This document shows, one piece after another, positions 1-6,270 of a stretch of DNA of 29,801 nt. This stretch comes from Bacteroidota bacterium (GTDB lineage Bacteria > Bacteroidota > Bacteroidia > Flavobacteriales > Weeksellaceae): positions 1-29,801 of the forward strand of contig JAEZYN010000075.1 in assembly GCA_023419095.1 (NCBI GenBank). Direction: 5' to 3'. Numbering within the stretch: position 1 is the first letter of the stretch; the number at the start of each line of letters is the position of its first letter. Under the pieces are notes generated by a model that worked only from the letters and a program-made list of their open reading frames with translations, was not told where the DNA came from and did no database searches. Made by a program: the position numbers and the translations under genes.

Positions 1-422
1 ATCAGGGATATTCCACAACGGAACTGGTATCCGCCGCGACTATCGATATGAACTGGCATTCCGTAACGAATGAATCGCAATTGAAGCCAACGCTGGAGTT
101 TGAAAAAAATGTTTTGGCTAAATATGGTTTTAATCTGAAGGAAGTTCCGCCAAGATACCATTCACCGTACTTTGCGCACATCTGGGGCGGCGGTTACTCG
201 GCCGGATATTACGCTTATATGTGGAGTGATCTGCTGAATGCGGATGCCTGGGACTGGATTTCAACCAACGGCGGAATGACGCGTGAGAATGGTGACCGTT
301 TCCGAAAATACATTCTGTCCGTGGGTAATTCCGTGGATCTGAATCAGGCTTACAAAGACTTTACCGGCAGAACACCGGATATAAAACCATTGCTGAAAAA
401 TAAGGGTTTTGTTGCCAAGTAA
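1..422 (+). CDS. M3 family metallopeptidase (dipeptidyl carboxypeptidase-like), C-terminal fragment
   Basis: The gene enters from the left edge; the reading frame is open from base 3 and gives about 139 residues before TAA at 420-422. The stretch RYHSPYFAHIWGGGYSAGYY, followed by a Trp-Ser-Asp-Leu segment, is the signature C-terminal region of M3 oligopeptidases of the Dcp type, where His and Tyr residues line the active-site cleft and bind the substrate carboxylate. The zinc-binding HExxH lies upstream and is outside the window, so activity cannot be judged. Family members trim oligopeptides, removing C-terminal dipeptides in the Dcp case, and in Bacteroidota many are exported; the N-terminus needed to decide this is missing. 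An ATG at 48 is internal to the conserved domain and is not the true start. A terminator hairpin follows within 60 bases. Confidence 0.9.
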   Translation, partial: QGYSTTELVSAATIDMNWHSVTNESQLKPTLEFEKNVLAKYGFNLKEVPPRYHSPYFAHIWGGGYSAGYYAYMWSDLLNADAWDWISTNGGMTRENGDRFRKYILSVGNSVDLNQAYKDFTGRTPDIKPLLKNKGFVAK

Positions 423-473
423 ATGATTAGCGGTTTAAAAGTTTAGACCAAATACTCCAAATTATGTTACACG

Positions 474-513
474 AAAGCCGCCTCAAATTTTTGGGGCGGC
501 TTTTTTGTTTTTT
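474..513. terminator. Rho-independent terminator between convergent genes
   Basis: An inverted repeat AAAGCCGCC (474-482) pairs with GGCGGCTTT (495-503), followed by T-rich sequence to 513. It terminates the M3 peptidase gene. The A residues on its left could also let it serve the minus-strand gene ending at 519, though the tract is poorer on that side. Confidence 0.85.
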
Positions 514-518
514 TAAAT

Positions 519-1442
519 TTATTTGGCAGAAACTGCTTTGAACGGACTTGCATACGGATCAAAAGGCGACACCATTTTTTTAGAAACAAGGGTAGAATTG
601 CGCAAATTCACCACAAACAGGTTCAGCGCGTCATTGTGTGAAACATAGTACGCCTTTATGCGTTTGTGTCCTGTTTTCTTTTCGCCCATAAATTGTGCGT
701 CAGCCAGACAACTCGACAATGAATAGACGACAAGTGATTTGATGTTCCACCGCTTGTCAAAAGTCAGCAACCGGAAACCTTTTTCGGGAGGTGAGGCACC
801 GCAGAAACACTGTTTGTTGAAATTGGAATCGCGTTCGTATTGTAGCAGGATGCGGTTTTCTTTGGCATCTTCATACGATGACACAACGGAATTGCCGCCA
901 TATGCGTCGATAATTTCATTCAGATTAAATTTTTTTCCGTTTCTCAGGACCAGCCACTCATCGCGCGGTGTTATGTCTAATGATTTATTGTGGACGGTCA
1001 CGTTGAAATTTTTACCCTTTACCTTCAGAATTCCTTTTTGTTGTTTTCCGTCGCTTCGTGAAATGCTGATAGATTCCGTTGCATTATTATAAACTGGACA
1101 GGGTTCAGTCCAGCAGAATAATTCCGCGGAAAGTACGCGTTTGGACATTTCGGGATGAGCTTTGCCAAAATTATACAGTTGCAGATCACCGCTGTAAAAT
1201 CCGGCAAGCGGGATTTTTTCCTTAAATGCATCATACCAGTAATAGCCGCGCACCGCGTAAACTTTGTCGTGCCAGCCAGAATGCGCGGCATATTCGAGAT
1301 ACAATGTAATGGGTTTTCCGGCAATTTTTCCCTTAAAGGTGCCGGATGTTTTCCAGGCCTTTTCAAGGCGAACACCTGCTTTGTTTTGGGCACAAAATAA
1401 AACTGGCAAGATGATGAGAATGAATTTTAAATATTTTTTCAT
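519..1442 (-). CDS. Secreted protein of unknown function
   Basis: This is a 307-residue protein that I do not recognise. The first ~19 residues (MKKYLKFILIILPVLFCAQ) are a standard signal peptide of the type seen in Chryseobacterium, probably cut after Ala or Gln, so the protein is predicted to be periplasmic or exported. The mature part is rich in aromatic residues and beta-type sequence (for example YAVRGYYWYDAF and GFYSGDLQLYNFG), with Cys pairs near the middle (FCWTEPCPVYN) and near residue 216 (QCFCG) that could form disulphides. There is no T9SS sorting tail and no lipobox. It stands alone: it converges on the M3 peptidase gene and its upstream side is a 300-base intergenic region. I found no convincing TAnnTTTG box directly upstream. 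The start is the only Met that precedes the signal peptide. Confidence 0.75.
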   Translation of the reverse strand: MKKYLKFILIILPVLFCAQNKAGVRLEKAWKTSGTFKGKIAGKPITLYLEYAAHSGWHDKVYAVRGYYWYDAFKEKIPLAGFYSGDLQLYNFGKAHPEMSKRVLSAELFCWTEPCPVYNNATESISISRSDGKQQKGILKVKGKNFNVTVHNKSLDITPRDEWLVLRNGKKFNLNEIIDAYGGNSVVSSYEDAKENRILLQYERDSNFNKQCFCGASPPEKGFRLLTFDKRWNIKSLVVYSLSSCLADAQFMGEKKTGHKRIKAYYVSHNDALNLFVVNLRNSTLVSKKMVSPFDPYASPFKAVSAK

Positions 1443-1590
1443 TTGGTAAATGGTTATAGATCCAACAGTAAATTCCGTACCAATTTTAAGAAAAAATTAA
1501 CATTTAATTAGAATATTTTTAACTTTTAAACAGTTTCTATTTTCTAACATATTTAGATATTCTTGAAAAGGGAAAATTGACTTTGTTTAT

Positions 1591-1671
1591 AGCCCGGATC
1601 GCAGCGTAAATCCTTTTTTTTTCCGGCTGCGGATCCCGAAGCCGGCAAAAAAGATTGCAGCGAAGAGCCGG
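1591..1671 (+). ncRNA. Candidate structured RNA element (flavobacterial AGCCC-GAT / AAAAAAGAT type)
   Basis: In the 300-base gap before the aminotransferase gene there is a long hairpin. ATCC plus nine T and CCGGC (1610-1627) pairs with GCCGG, C, six A and GAT (1641-1655), enclosing a 13-base loop. It is flanked by the same hexamer GCAGCG on both sides (1601-1606 and 1657-1662), with CCGG at 1594-1597 able to pair with CCGG at 1668-1671. The order AGCCC-GAT ... ATCC-T-tract ... A-tract-GAT ... AGCG resembles an intergenic element I recall from many flavobacterial genomes, possibly the Flavo-1 RNA motif; I cannot confirm the family here. The strand is inferred from that resemblance. The rest of the gap (1443-1590) is AT-rich and shows nothing I can name. 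Confidence 0.4.
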
Positions 1672-1696
1672 TAGGTTTGCCGGAAAGGTTTGATCC

Positions 1697-1727
1697 TTTG
1701 TTGCTCCTGAAAAATTGTCTAATTTTG
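1697..1727 (+). promoter_or_regulatory. Promoter of the aminotransferase gene
   Basis: TTTG at 1697-1700, 19 bases, then TAATTTTG at 1720-1727 fits the Bacteroidota housekeeping consensus (TTTG, about 19 bases, TAnnTTTG). The -7 box ends only 15 bases before the ATG at 1743, so the leader is predicted to be about 10 nucleotides. Confidence 0.7.
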
Positions 1728-1742
1728 TAAAAAAGTCAATTC

Positions 1743-2942
1743 ATGCCAAATATATCTCAGCGCGCGCAGCACATGCCAGCGTCCCCAGTGCGGAAACTGG
1801 TGCCTTATGCTCTGCTGGCGAAACAGAAAGGAGTAAAAGTGTATCACCTGAACATCGGGCAACCCGACATTGCCACGCCGCAGACTGCCCTGGATGCGAT
1901 AAAGAATATTGACCTGAAAGTGCTGGAATATGCCCTGTCCGAAGGAAATCTGGAGTACCGTACGGCGCTGAAAGATTACTATCACTCGCTGGGTTTTAAA
2001 GATCTGGATACCAGTGATTTTATGGTGACCAATGGTGGATCTGAAGCTTTGAATTTTGCGATTTCGACATTATGTGACGATGGTGATGAGGTAATAATCC
2101 CCGAGCCTTACTATGCGAACTATAACGGATTTACGAATACTTTTAAAGTGAACGTGGTTGCGGTGCCTTCTACCATTGACACCGGATTTGCATTGCCGCC
2201 GATAGAGGATTTTGAGAAAAAAATCACGGATAAAACACGTGCAATCATCATCTGTAATCCGGGAAATCCGAGTGGTTATCTTTACACACGTGAAGAATTG
2301 CAGAAATTGGCTGAAATTGCGCTCAAGCACGACATCGTGGTGATTTCAGATGAGGTGTACCGCGAATATGTGTACGACGGGCAACAGCAGGTTTCGATGC
2401 TGGAATTTAAAGAACTGTCTGAGAACTGTATTATAATTGACTCAGAATCAAAACGATACTCAATGTGCGGCGTACGCATTGGATGCCTGATCACGCGATC
2501 GAAAAAGATTCGTGATGCCGCCATGCTTTTCGCGCAGGCGAGACTCAGCCCAGTTCTGCTGGGACAGATCGCAGCTACCGCGGCGCATCATAATGATACG
2601 GCTTACATTTTGCAGGTCCGCGATGAATACATGAAGCGCCGAAACCTTCTGGTAGATCTGCTTAATGGAATTCCGGGCGTTATTTGTCCTAAACCGAAGG
2701 GTGCTTTTTACTGTGTTGCGGAACTGCCGGTAGACGATACCGACGATTTTGCACAGTGGCTGCTAGAAAATTATTCGGACAACAATGAGACCGTGATGGT
2801 AGCGCCTATGAGCGGTTTCTACAGCGATCCGAAACTCGGCAAAAAGCAGATCCGCGTGGCCTATGTACTGAAAGAGGACGACCTGCGCCGCAGCGTTGAA
2901 CTACTGAAGAGTGCATTACAGAAATACAACGGCCGCGTATAA
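1743..2942 (+). CDS. Class I/II PLP-dependent aminotransferase (AspC-like)
   Basis: A 399-residue fold-type I aminotransferase, the usual length for the family. Visible signatures are YHLNIGQPD (residues 34-42, substrate side), NGGSEALN (97-104, PLP phosphate), NPGNPSG (172-178, Asn contacting PLP), ISDEVY (201-206, Asp to the pyridine nitrogen), SKRYSMCGVRIG (236-247) with Lys237 as the Schiff-base lysine and Arg245, and an Arg in IRVAY near the C-terminus that binds the substrate carboxylate. The exact amino donor cannot be read from sequence; aspartate or a broader range is plausible. ATG 1743 is preferred over ATG 1773 because relatives carry the ~10-residue lead before MPASPVRKLVPYA, and because the promoter box sits at the right distance. 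The gene is monocistronic, with a terminator directly downstream. Confidence 0.92.
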   Translation: MPNISQRAQHMPASPVRKLVPYALLAKQKGVKVYHLNIGQPDIATPQTALDAIKNIDLKVLEYALSEGNLEYRTALKDYYHSLGFKDLDTSDFMVTNGGSEALNFAISTLCDDGDEVIIPEPYYANYNGFTNTFKVNVVAVPSTIDTGFALPPIEDFEKKITDKTRAIIICNPGNPSGYLYTREELQKLAEIALKHDIVVISDEVYREYVYDGQQQVSMLEFKELSENCIIIDSESKRYSMCGVRIGCLITRSKKIRDAAMLFAQARLSPVLLGQIAATAAHHNDTAYILQVRDEYMKRRNLLVDLLNGIPGVICPKPKGAFYCVAELPVDDTDDFAQWLLENYSDNNETVMVAPMSGFYSDPKLGKKQIRVAYVLKEDDLRRSVELLKSALQKYNGRV

Positions 2943-2955
2943 AATAAAACGACTG

Positions 2956-2987
2956 AAAAGCCACGAGAGTAAAAGCGTGGCTTTTTT
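2956..2987 (+). terminator. Rho-independent terminator after the aminotransferase
   Basis: AAAGCCACG pairs with CGTGGCTTT around a ten-base loop (arms about 2957-2965 and 2976-2984), followed by a run of six T (2982-2987). The run ends in TTTG only 15 bases before the TAAATTTG box of murB. Confidence 0.88.
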
Positions 2988-3003
2988 GTGCGTTAAAAGT
3001 GCG

Positions 3004-3011
3004 TAAATTTG
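3004..3011 (+). promoter_or_regulatory. -7 promoter box of murB
   Basis: TAAATTTG matches TAnnTTTG exactly and ends 13 bases before the murB ATG. The nearest TTTG (2985-2988) belongs to the terminator tract and is only 15 bases away, shorter than the usual spacing, so the -33 partner is uncertain. Confidence 0.55.
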
Positions 3012-3024
3012 CGAAACTTTTTCA

Positions 3025-4053
3025 ATGAAAATCTACGAAAACTATTCTTTAAAAAAATACAACACGTTCGGTGTGGACGTGGCTGCAAGATACTTTGCGG
3101 AAGTTTCCACTGCTGAAGAACTGATTGAAGTCCTCAAAACGACTCACGATCTCGGTGTTCTAAATTCAAAGCCCCTTTTTCTTGGGGGCGGCAGCAACGT
3201 TCTGTTCACAAAGGATTATGATGGTTTCGTCATTAAACTGAACTTAAGAGGAATTTCTGAGCGCGTTCTAAATGAAAATGAAGTGTTGGTGACGGCTATG
3301 GCCGGAGAAAACTGGCACGAATTCGTAATGTTTTGTCTGCAGTCCGGCTATGGCGGAATTGAAAATCTTTCGCTAATACCCGGCAACGTCGGAACTTCGC
3401 CGATGCAGAATATCGGTGCGTATGGCGTTGAGATTAAGGATGTTTTCGAAAACTGTAAGGTTTTAAACCTAGAAACTTTAGAAACTGAAAACTTTGATAA
3501 CGCCGAATGTAAATTCGGTTATCGTGATTCAATTTTTAAAAATGAGGGAAAAGGGAAATACGTCATCCTGGAAGTTACGTTTAGACTTACAACCCAAAAT
3601 CATAAGATCCGGGTCGATTATGGTACCATAAAAGCTGAACTTGCGCGTCACCACATCACGAGTCCGACTATTCGGGAAGTTTCTGATGCGGTGATCAGCA
3701 TCCGTCAAAGTAAATTGCCTGATCCAAGTATACTCGGAAATGCGGGCAGCTTTTTCAAGAATCCTACGGTTCCAAAAACACAGTTTGAAATGTTGCAGCA
3801 GGAATATTCAAATATTCCGGGTTATGCTGCCGGTGAAAACGTAAAAGTTCCGGCCGGTTGGCTGATCGAGCAGTGTGGCTGGAAGGGCAAACAGATCGGC
3901 AATGTAGCGTCACATGATCTGCAGGCGCTGGTAATTGTAAACAAAACGGGTGTGGCAAGTGGCGCGGAAATATTTGAATTTTCGCAGAAGATTATTGTTT
4001 CGGTGGAAGATAAGTTCGGAATCGCACTCGAAAGGGAGGTCAATATTATATAA
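3025..4053 (+). CDS. murB: UDP-N-acetylmuramate dehydrogenase MurB
   Basis: MurB reduces UDP-N-acetylglucosamine enolpyruvate to UDP-MurNAc with NADPH and FAD, the second committed step of peptidoglycan synthesis in the cytoplasm. The 342-residue length and layout match the type I (E. coli-like) enzyme. FAD-binding GGGSNVLF spans residues 54-61, and IPGNVGTSPMQNIGAYG about 118-134 contacts the cofactor. Tyr166-Arg167 in FGYRDSIFK belong to the substrate site, and GSFFKNP (241-247) carries Ser242, the proton donor to the enolate. PAGWLIEQCGWKGKQIG follows in the C-terminal domain. The gene is alone between a terminator upstream and a 167-base gap downstream, with its own -7 box. The first ATG after that box is the start; the protein begins straight into the KYNTFGV motif expected at a MurB N-terminus. 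Confidence 0.96.
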   Translation: MKIYENYSLKKYNTFGVDVAARYFAEVSTAEELIEVLKTTHDLGVLNSKPLFLGGGSNVLFTKDYDGFVIKLNLRGISERVLNENEVLVTAMAGENWHEFVMFCLQSGYGGIENLSLIPGNVGTSPMQNIGAYGVEIKDVFENCKVLNLETLETENFDNAECKFGYRDSIFKNEGKGKYVILEVTFRLTTQNHKIRVDYGTIKAELARHHITSPTIREVSDAVISIRQSKLPDPSILGNAGSFFKNPTVPKTQFEMLQQEYSNIPGYAAGENVKVPAGWLIEQCGWKGKQIGNVASHDLQALVIVNKTGVASGAEIFEFSQKIIVSVEDKFGIALEREVNII

Positions 4054-4149
4054 AAGTGTTAATCAAAGCTAAATCAGACGGGTGAAAGTGAATTGACAAG
4101 TTTTGGGACTAAATATTTTAAAATATTCCAAACAATTAATATATAAATA

Positions 4150-4181
4150 TTTGTCTAACTGAATTTTTCTTCGTTATTTTG
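4150..4181 (+). promoter_or_regulatory. Probable promoter of the rpmB-rpmG-DUF4295 operon
   Basis: TTTG at 4150-4153 is followed 21 bases later by TATTTTG (4175-4181), one base short of the TAnnTTTG consensus. A perfect 16-base palindrome of A and T lies just upstream at 4112-4127; it may be an operator or merely AT-rich sequence. The leader to rpmB would be about 35 bases, longer than for most genes here. Confidence 0.5.
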
Positions 4182-4220
4182 CACTCTCAAATATTTAGTA
4201 GTAAAAAAGAACATCGAGAT

Positions 4221-4466
4221 ATGTCAAGAATTTGCCAGATAACAGGAAAGCGTGCGATGGTTGGGAACAATGTTTCTCACGCTAATAACAAAACGAAGCG
4301 TCGTTTTGAAATCAACTTATTGGAGAAGAAATTTTACCTTCCGGAGCAGGAAAAGTCTGTTACACTGAAAGTTTCGGCGCACGGATTGAGAGTGATCAAC
4401 AAGATCGGCATCGAGGAAGCGATTGAAAGAGCAGCAAGAAACGGATTTATAAAAAATAACAAGTAA
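4221..4466 (+). CDS. rpmB: Large-subunit ribosomal protein bL28
   Basis: This is the 81-residue bL28, recognised by MSRICQITGKRAMVGNNVSH, the basic NKTKRRFEINL stretch and the C-terminal helix EEAIERAARNGF. It sits at the 23S rRNA near the E site and is needed for 70S assembly. An in-frame TTG at 4179 gives a longer frame, but bL28 proteins start at MSRxC, so ATG 4221 is chosen. It has a single Cys, without the paired CxxC zinc knuckle of the C-plus variant. The stop codon overlaps the rpmG ATG by one base (TAATG), so the two are cotranscribed and translationally coupled. Confidence 0.97.
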   Translation: MSRICQITGKRAMVGNNVSHANNKTKRRFEINLLEKKFYLPEQEKSVTLKVSAHGLRVINKIGIEEAIERAARNGFIKNNK

Positions 4467-4648
4467 TGGCTAAAAAAGGTAACAGAGTACAGGTAATTCT
4501 GGAGTGCACGGAGCACAAAGAATCCGGTGTAGCAGGAATGTCAAGATACATTACGACTAAAAATAAGAAGAACACTACAGAGCGTTTGGAGCTGAAAAAA
4601 TTCAATCCTGTTCTGAAGAAATACACCCTTCACAAAGAGATCAAGTAA
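4466..4648 (+). CDS. rpmG: Large-subunit ribosomal protein bL33
   Basis: A 60-residue bL33, identified by MAKKGNRVQVILECTEHKES near the start, SRYITTKNKKNT and the typical ending LKKFNPVLKKYTLHKEIK. Only one Cys is present, so this is the zinc-free (C-minus) form. It begins inside the rpmB stop codon and is followed 21 bases later by the DUF4295 gene, completing a three-gene ribosomal operon. No other start is possible. Confidence 0.97.
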   Translation: MAKKGNRVQVILECTEHKESGVAGMSRYITTKNKKNTTERLELKKFNPVLKKYTLHKEIK

Positions 4649-4669
4649 TCTTTTAAAAAACGATTAAAA

Positions 4670-4825
4670 ATGGCAAAGAAAGTAGTAGCATCCCTACAGG
4701 GTGGCGCAGGTTCTAAGAAAATGACCAAAGTTGTGAAAATGGTGAAGTCGCCTAAATCTGGCGCATACGTTTTCGACGAGAAAGTAATGAACGCTGACGA
4801 AGTAGAGGCCTATTTGAAAAAATAA
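4670..4825 (+). CDS. DUF4295 family small ribosomal protein, probably bL38
   Basis: A 51-residue, strongly basic protein starting MAKKVVASLQGGAGSKKM and ending in DEVEAYLKK. It falls below common ORF length cut-offs and is easily missed. The sequence and its place directly after rpmB and rpmG and before ftsY match the DUF4295 family of Bacteroidota. From memory, cryo-EM of the Flavobacterium johnsoniae ribosome found an extra large-subunit protein named bL38, which I believe is this family. Function is therefore inferred as a lineage-specific ribosomal protein, and the high Lys content fits rRNA binding. A terminator hairpin follows 29 bases downstream, closing the operon. Confidence 0.85.
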   Translation: MAKKVVASLQGGAGSKKMTKVVKMVKSPKSGAYVFDEKVMNADEVEAYLKK

Positions 4826-4854
4826 GTCCTGCCAGCGCGGTTCACGATATATAG

Positions 4855-4881
4855 ACTACCCAATTTCCGGGTAGTTTTTTT
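4855..4881 (+). terminator. Rho-independent terminator of the ribosomal protein operon
   Basis: ACTACCC (4855-4861) pairs with GGGTAGT (4869-4875), with a seven-base loop and then seven T. It separates the ribosomal operon from ftsY, whose -7 box begins three bases later. Confidence 0.87.
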
Positions 4882-4883
4882 GT

Positions 4884-4891
4884 TATATTTG
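4884..4891 (+). promoter_or_regulatory. -7 promoter box of ftsY
   Basis: TATATTTG matches TAnnTTTG and lies 31 bases before the ftsY ATG. Any -33 element would fall inside the terminator hairpin just upstream; no clear TTTG is seen at the expected distance. Confidence 0.5.
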
Positions 4892-4922
4892 CGCTGGTAA
4901 AAAAAATAAACTGATAACGTAC

Positions 4923-5879
4923 ATGAGCTGGTTCAAGAAAATTTTCAAGAAAGAGGAAAAGGAAACTTTAGATAAAGGTCTGGAGAAATCAAGCCAAGGA
5001 TTTTTCGAAAAAATTTCTAAGGCAGTCGTTGGAAAATCTAAAGTAGATGATGAGGTTCTGGATGATTTGGAAGAAGTTCTGATCGCCTCTGATGTAGGCG
5101 CCGGAACTACCATCAAGATCATCGAACGCATTGAAGCGCGCGTTGCCAGGGATAAATTCGTAAGCACGGATGAGCTTGATAAAATTCTGCGTGAGGAAAT
5201 TTCAGGTCTGCTTCTCGAAAATCCGCATGCGTCCACGGGAAATATTGACGAAACCAAAAAGCCTTACGTCATCATGGTCGTAGGCGTGAACGGTGTTGGG
5301 AAGACGACCACGATCGGTAAGCTTGCGCACCAGTTCAAGTCTGAAGGTAAAAAGGTGGTTTTAGGCGCAGCGGATACTTTCCGCGCGGCGGCTGTAGATC
5401 AGCTTGTCATCTGGAGTGAGCGCATCGGCGTACCCATTGTGAAGCAGAGCATGGGTTCAGATCCCGCGTCCGTTGCTTTTGATACCGTTCAAAGTGCCGT
5501 GGCAAACGACGCTGACGTTGTAATCATCGATACTGCCGGAAGGCTTCACAATAAGGTGAATTTAATGAATGAACTTACCAAGATAAAACGCGTAATGCAG
5601 AAGGTGATTCCCGATGCGCCGCACGAAATACTTTTGGTTCTCGACGGATCCACCGGGCAGAACGCTTTCGAACAGGCCAAACACTTCACAGCAGCTACTG
5701 AAGTGAATGCGCTGGCGATCACGAAACTGGACGGAACTGCAAAGGGTGGAGTGGTAATTGGTATCTCAGATCAGTTTCAAATCCCCGTAAAGTATATCGG
5801 CGTCGGCGAGAAGATGACGGACCTGCAATTATTTAATGGAACAGAATTTGTAGATTCTTTTTTCAGAAAGAGAGCCTAA
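4923..5879 (+). CDS. ftsY: Signal recognition particle receptor FtsY
   Basis: FtsY is the membrane-associated GTPase that receives SRP-ribosome complexes and passes nascent membrane proteins to SecYEG. The 318-residue protein has the compact form without a long acidic domain: a short basic amphipathic N-terminus (MSWFKKIFKKEEK), a helical N domain to about residue 100, then the NG domain. GTPase motifs are clear: G1 GVNGVGKTTT (121-130), the insertion-box/G2 region DTFRAAAVDQL (151-161), G3 DTAGR (203-207) and G4 TKLDGTAKGG (267-276). The closing region KYIGVGEKMTDLQLF is typical. The partner ffh and the SRP RNA are not in this window. The gene lies alone between the ribosomal operon terminator and the GlsB gene. 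Confidence 0.97.
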   Translation: MSWFKKIFKKEEKETLDKGLEKSSQGFFEKISKAVVGKSKVDDEVLDDLEEVLIASDVGAGTTIKIIERIEARVARDKFVSTDELDKILREEISGLLLENPHASTGNIDETKKPYVIMVVGVNGVGKTTTIGKLAHQFKSEGKKVVLGAADTFRAAAVDQLVIWSERIGVPIVKQSMGSDPASVAFDTVQSAVANDADVVIIDTAGRLHNKVNLMNELTKIKRVMQKVIPDAPHEILLVLDGSTGQNAFEQAKHFTAATEVNALAITKLDGTAKGGVVIGISDQFQIPVKYIGVGEKMTDLQLFNGTEFVDSFFRKRA

Positions 5880-5946
5880 TTTTCGGCAACCTTTTTGATA
5901 AAGTAAAAAAGAATAACATTTTTATTAACATTAAAATTTTAAAACT

Positions 5947-6201
5947 ATGGGTATTTTAACTTGGATCATTTTTGGTCTTATCGCAGGTGCAATCGCAAAA
6001 TTCATTATGCCGGGAAATCAGGCAATGGGATGGATCATGACAATCATTTTAGGTATTGTAGGCGCCTTCGTTGGCGGATGGATCGGAACCATGCTGGGCT
6101 GGGGAACTGTTAATGATTTCGACATCAAGAGTATGTTCCTGGCAGTTTTAGGTGCATTACTGGTCCTCTGGATTTACGGAATGGCGACGAGAAGAGCGTA
6201 A
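5947..6201 (+). CDS. GlsB/YeaQ/YmgE family small membrane protein
   Basis: An 84-residue hydrophobic protein with three predicted membrane helices (about 3-20, 28-48 and 60-79) rich in Gly. It opens with MGILTWIIFGLIAGAIAKF, followed by the MPG turn characteristic of the transglycosylase-associated / GlsB family, and ends in a short basic tail (ATRRA). The family is linked to general stress responses in several bacteria, but its biochemical role is unknown; the old name does not imply transglycosylase activity. It starts 67 bases after ftsY with an A-rich leader and no Shine-Dalgarno site. I cannot identify a sure promoter, so it may be read from ftsY or from its own promoter. A terminator follows. 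Confidence 0.9.
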   Translation: MGILTWIIFGLIAGAIAKFIMPGNQAMGWIMTIILGIVGAFVGGWIGTMLGWGTVNDFDIKSMFLAVLGALLVLWIYGMATRRA

Positions 6202-6220
6202 ATACGTAACATAAAAAAAA

Positions 6221-6257
6221 ACAATCCCGGGTTGAAATTTTCAATCCGGGATTTTTA
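6221..6257. terminator. Bidirectional terminator between glsB-like gene and sppA
   Basis: A near-perfect 15-base inverted repeat (AATCCCGGGTTGAAA / TTTCAATCCGGGATT, about 6223-6253, one mismatch) has a T run on the right and ten A directly on the left. It should work for both converging genes. Confidence 0.9.
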
Positions 6258-6270
6258 TTTGTCTTAATGT

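Noticed and set aside
739..1092. Plus-strand frame of 117 residues inside the secreted unknown gene
   Set aside because: It is antisense to a protein with a proper signal peptide, and has no motif, promoter or neighbour of its own.
4112..4127. 16-base palindrome AATATTTTAAAATATT before rpmB as an operator
   Set aside because: It is pure A/T in an AT-rich gap; such palindromes arise easily and nothing else supports binding. Kept only as a remark.
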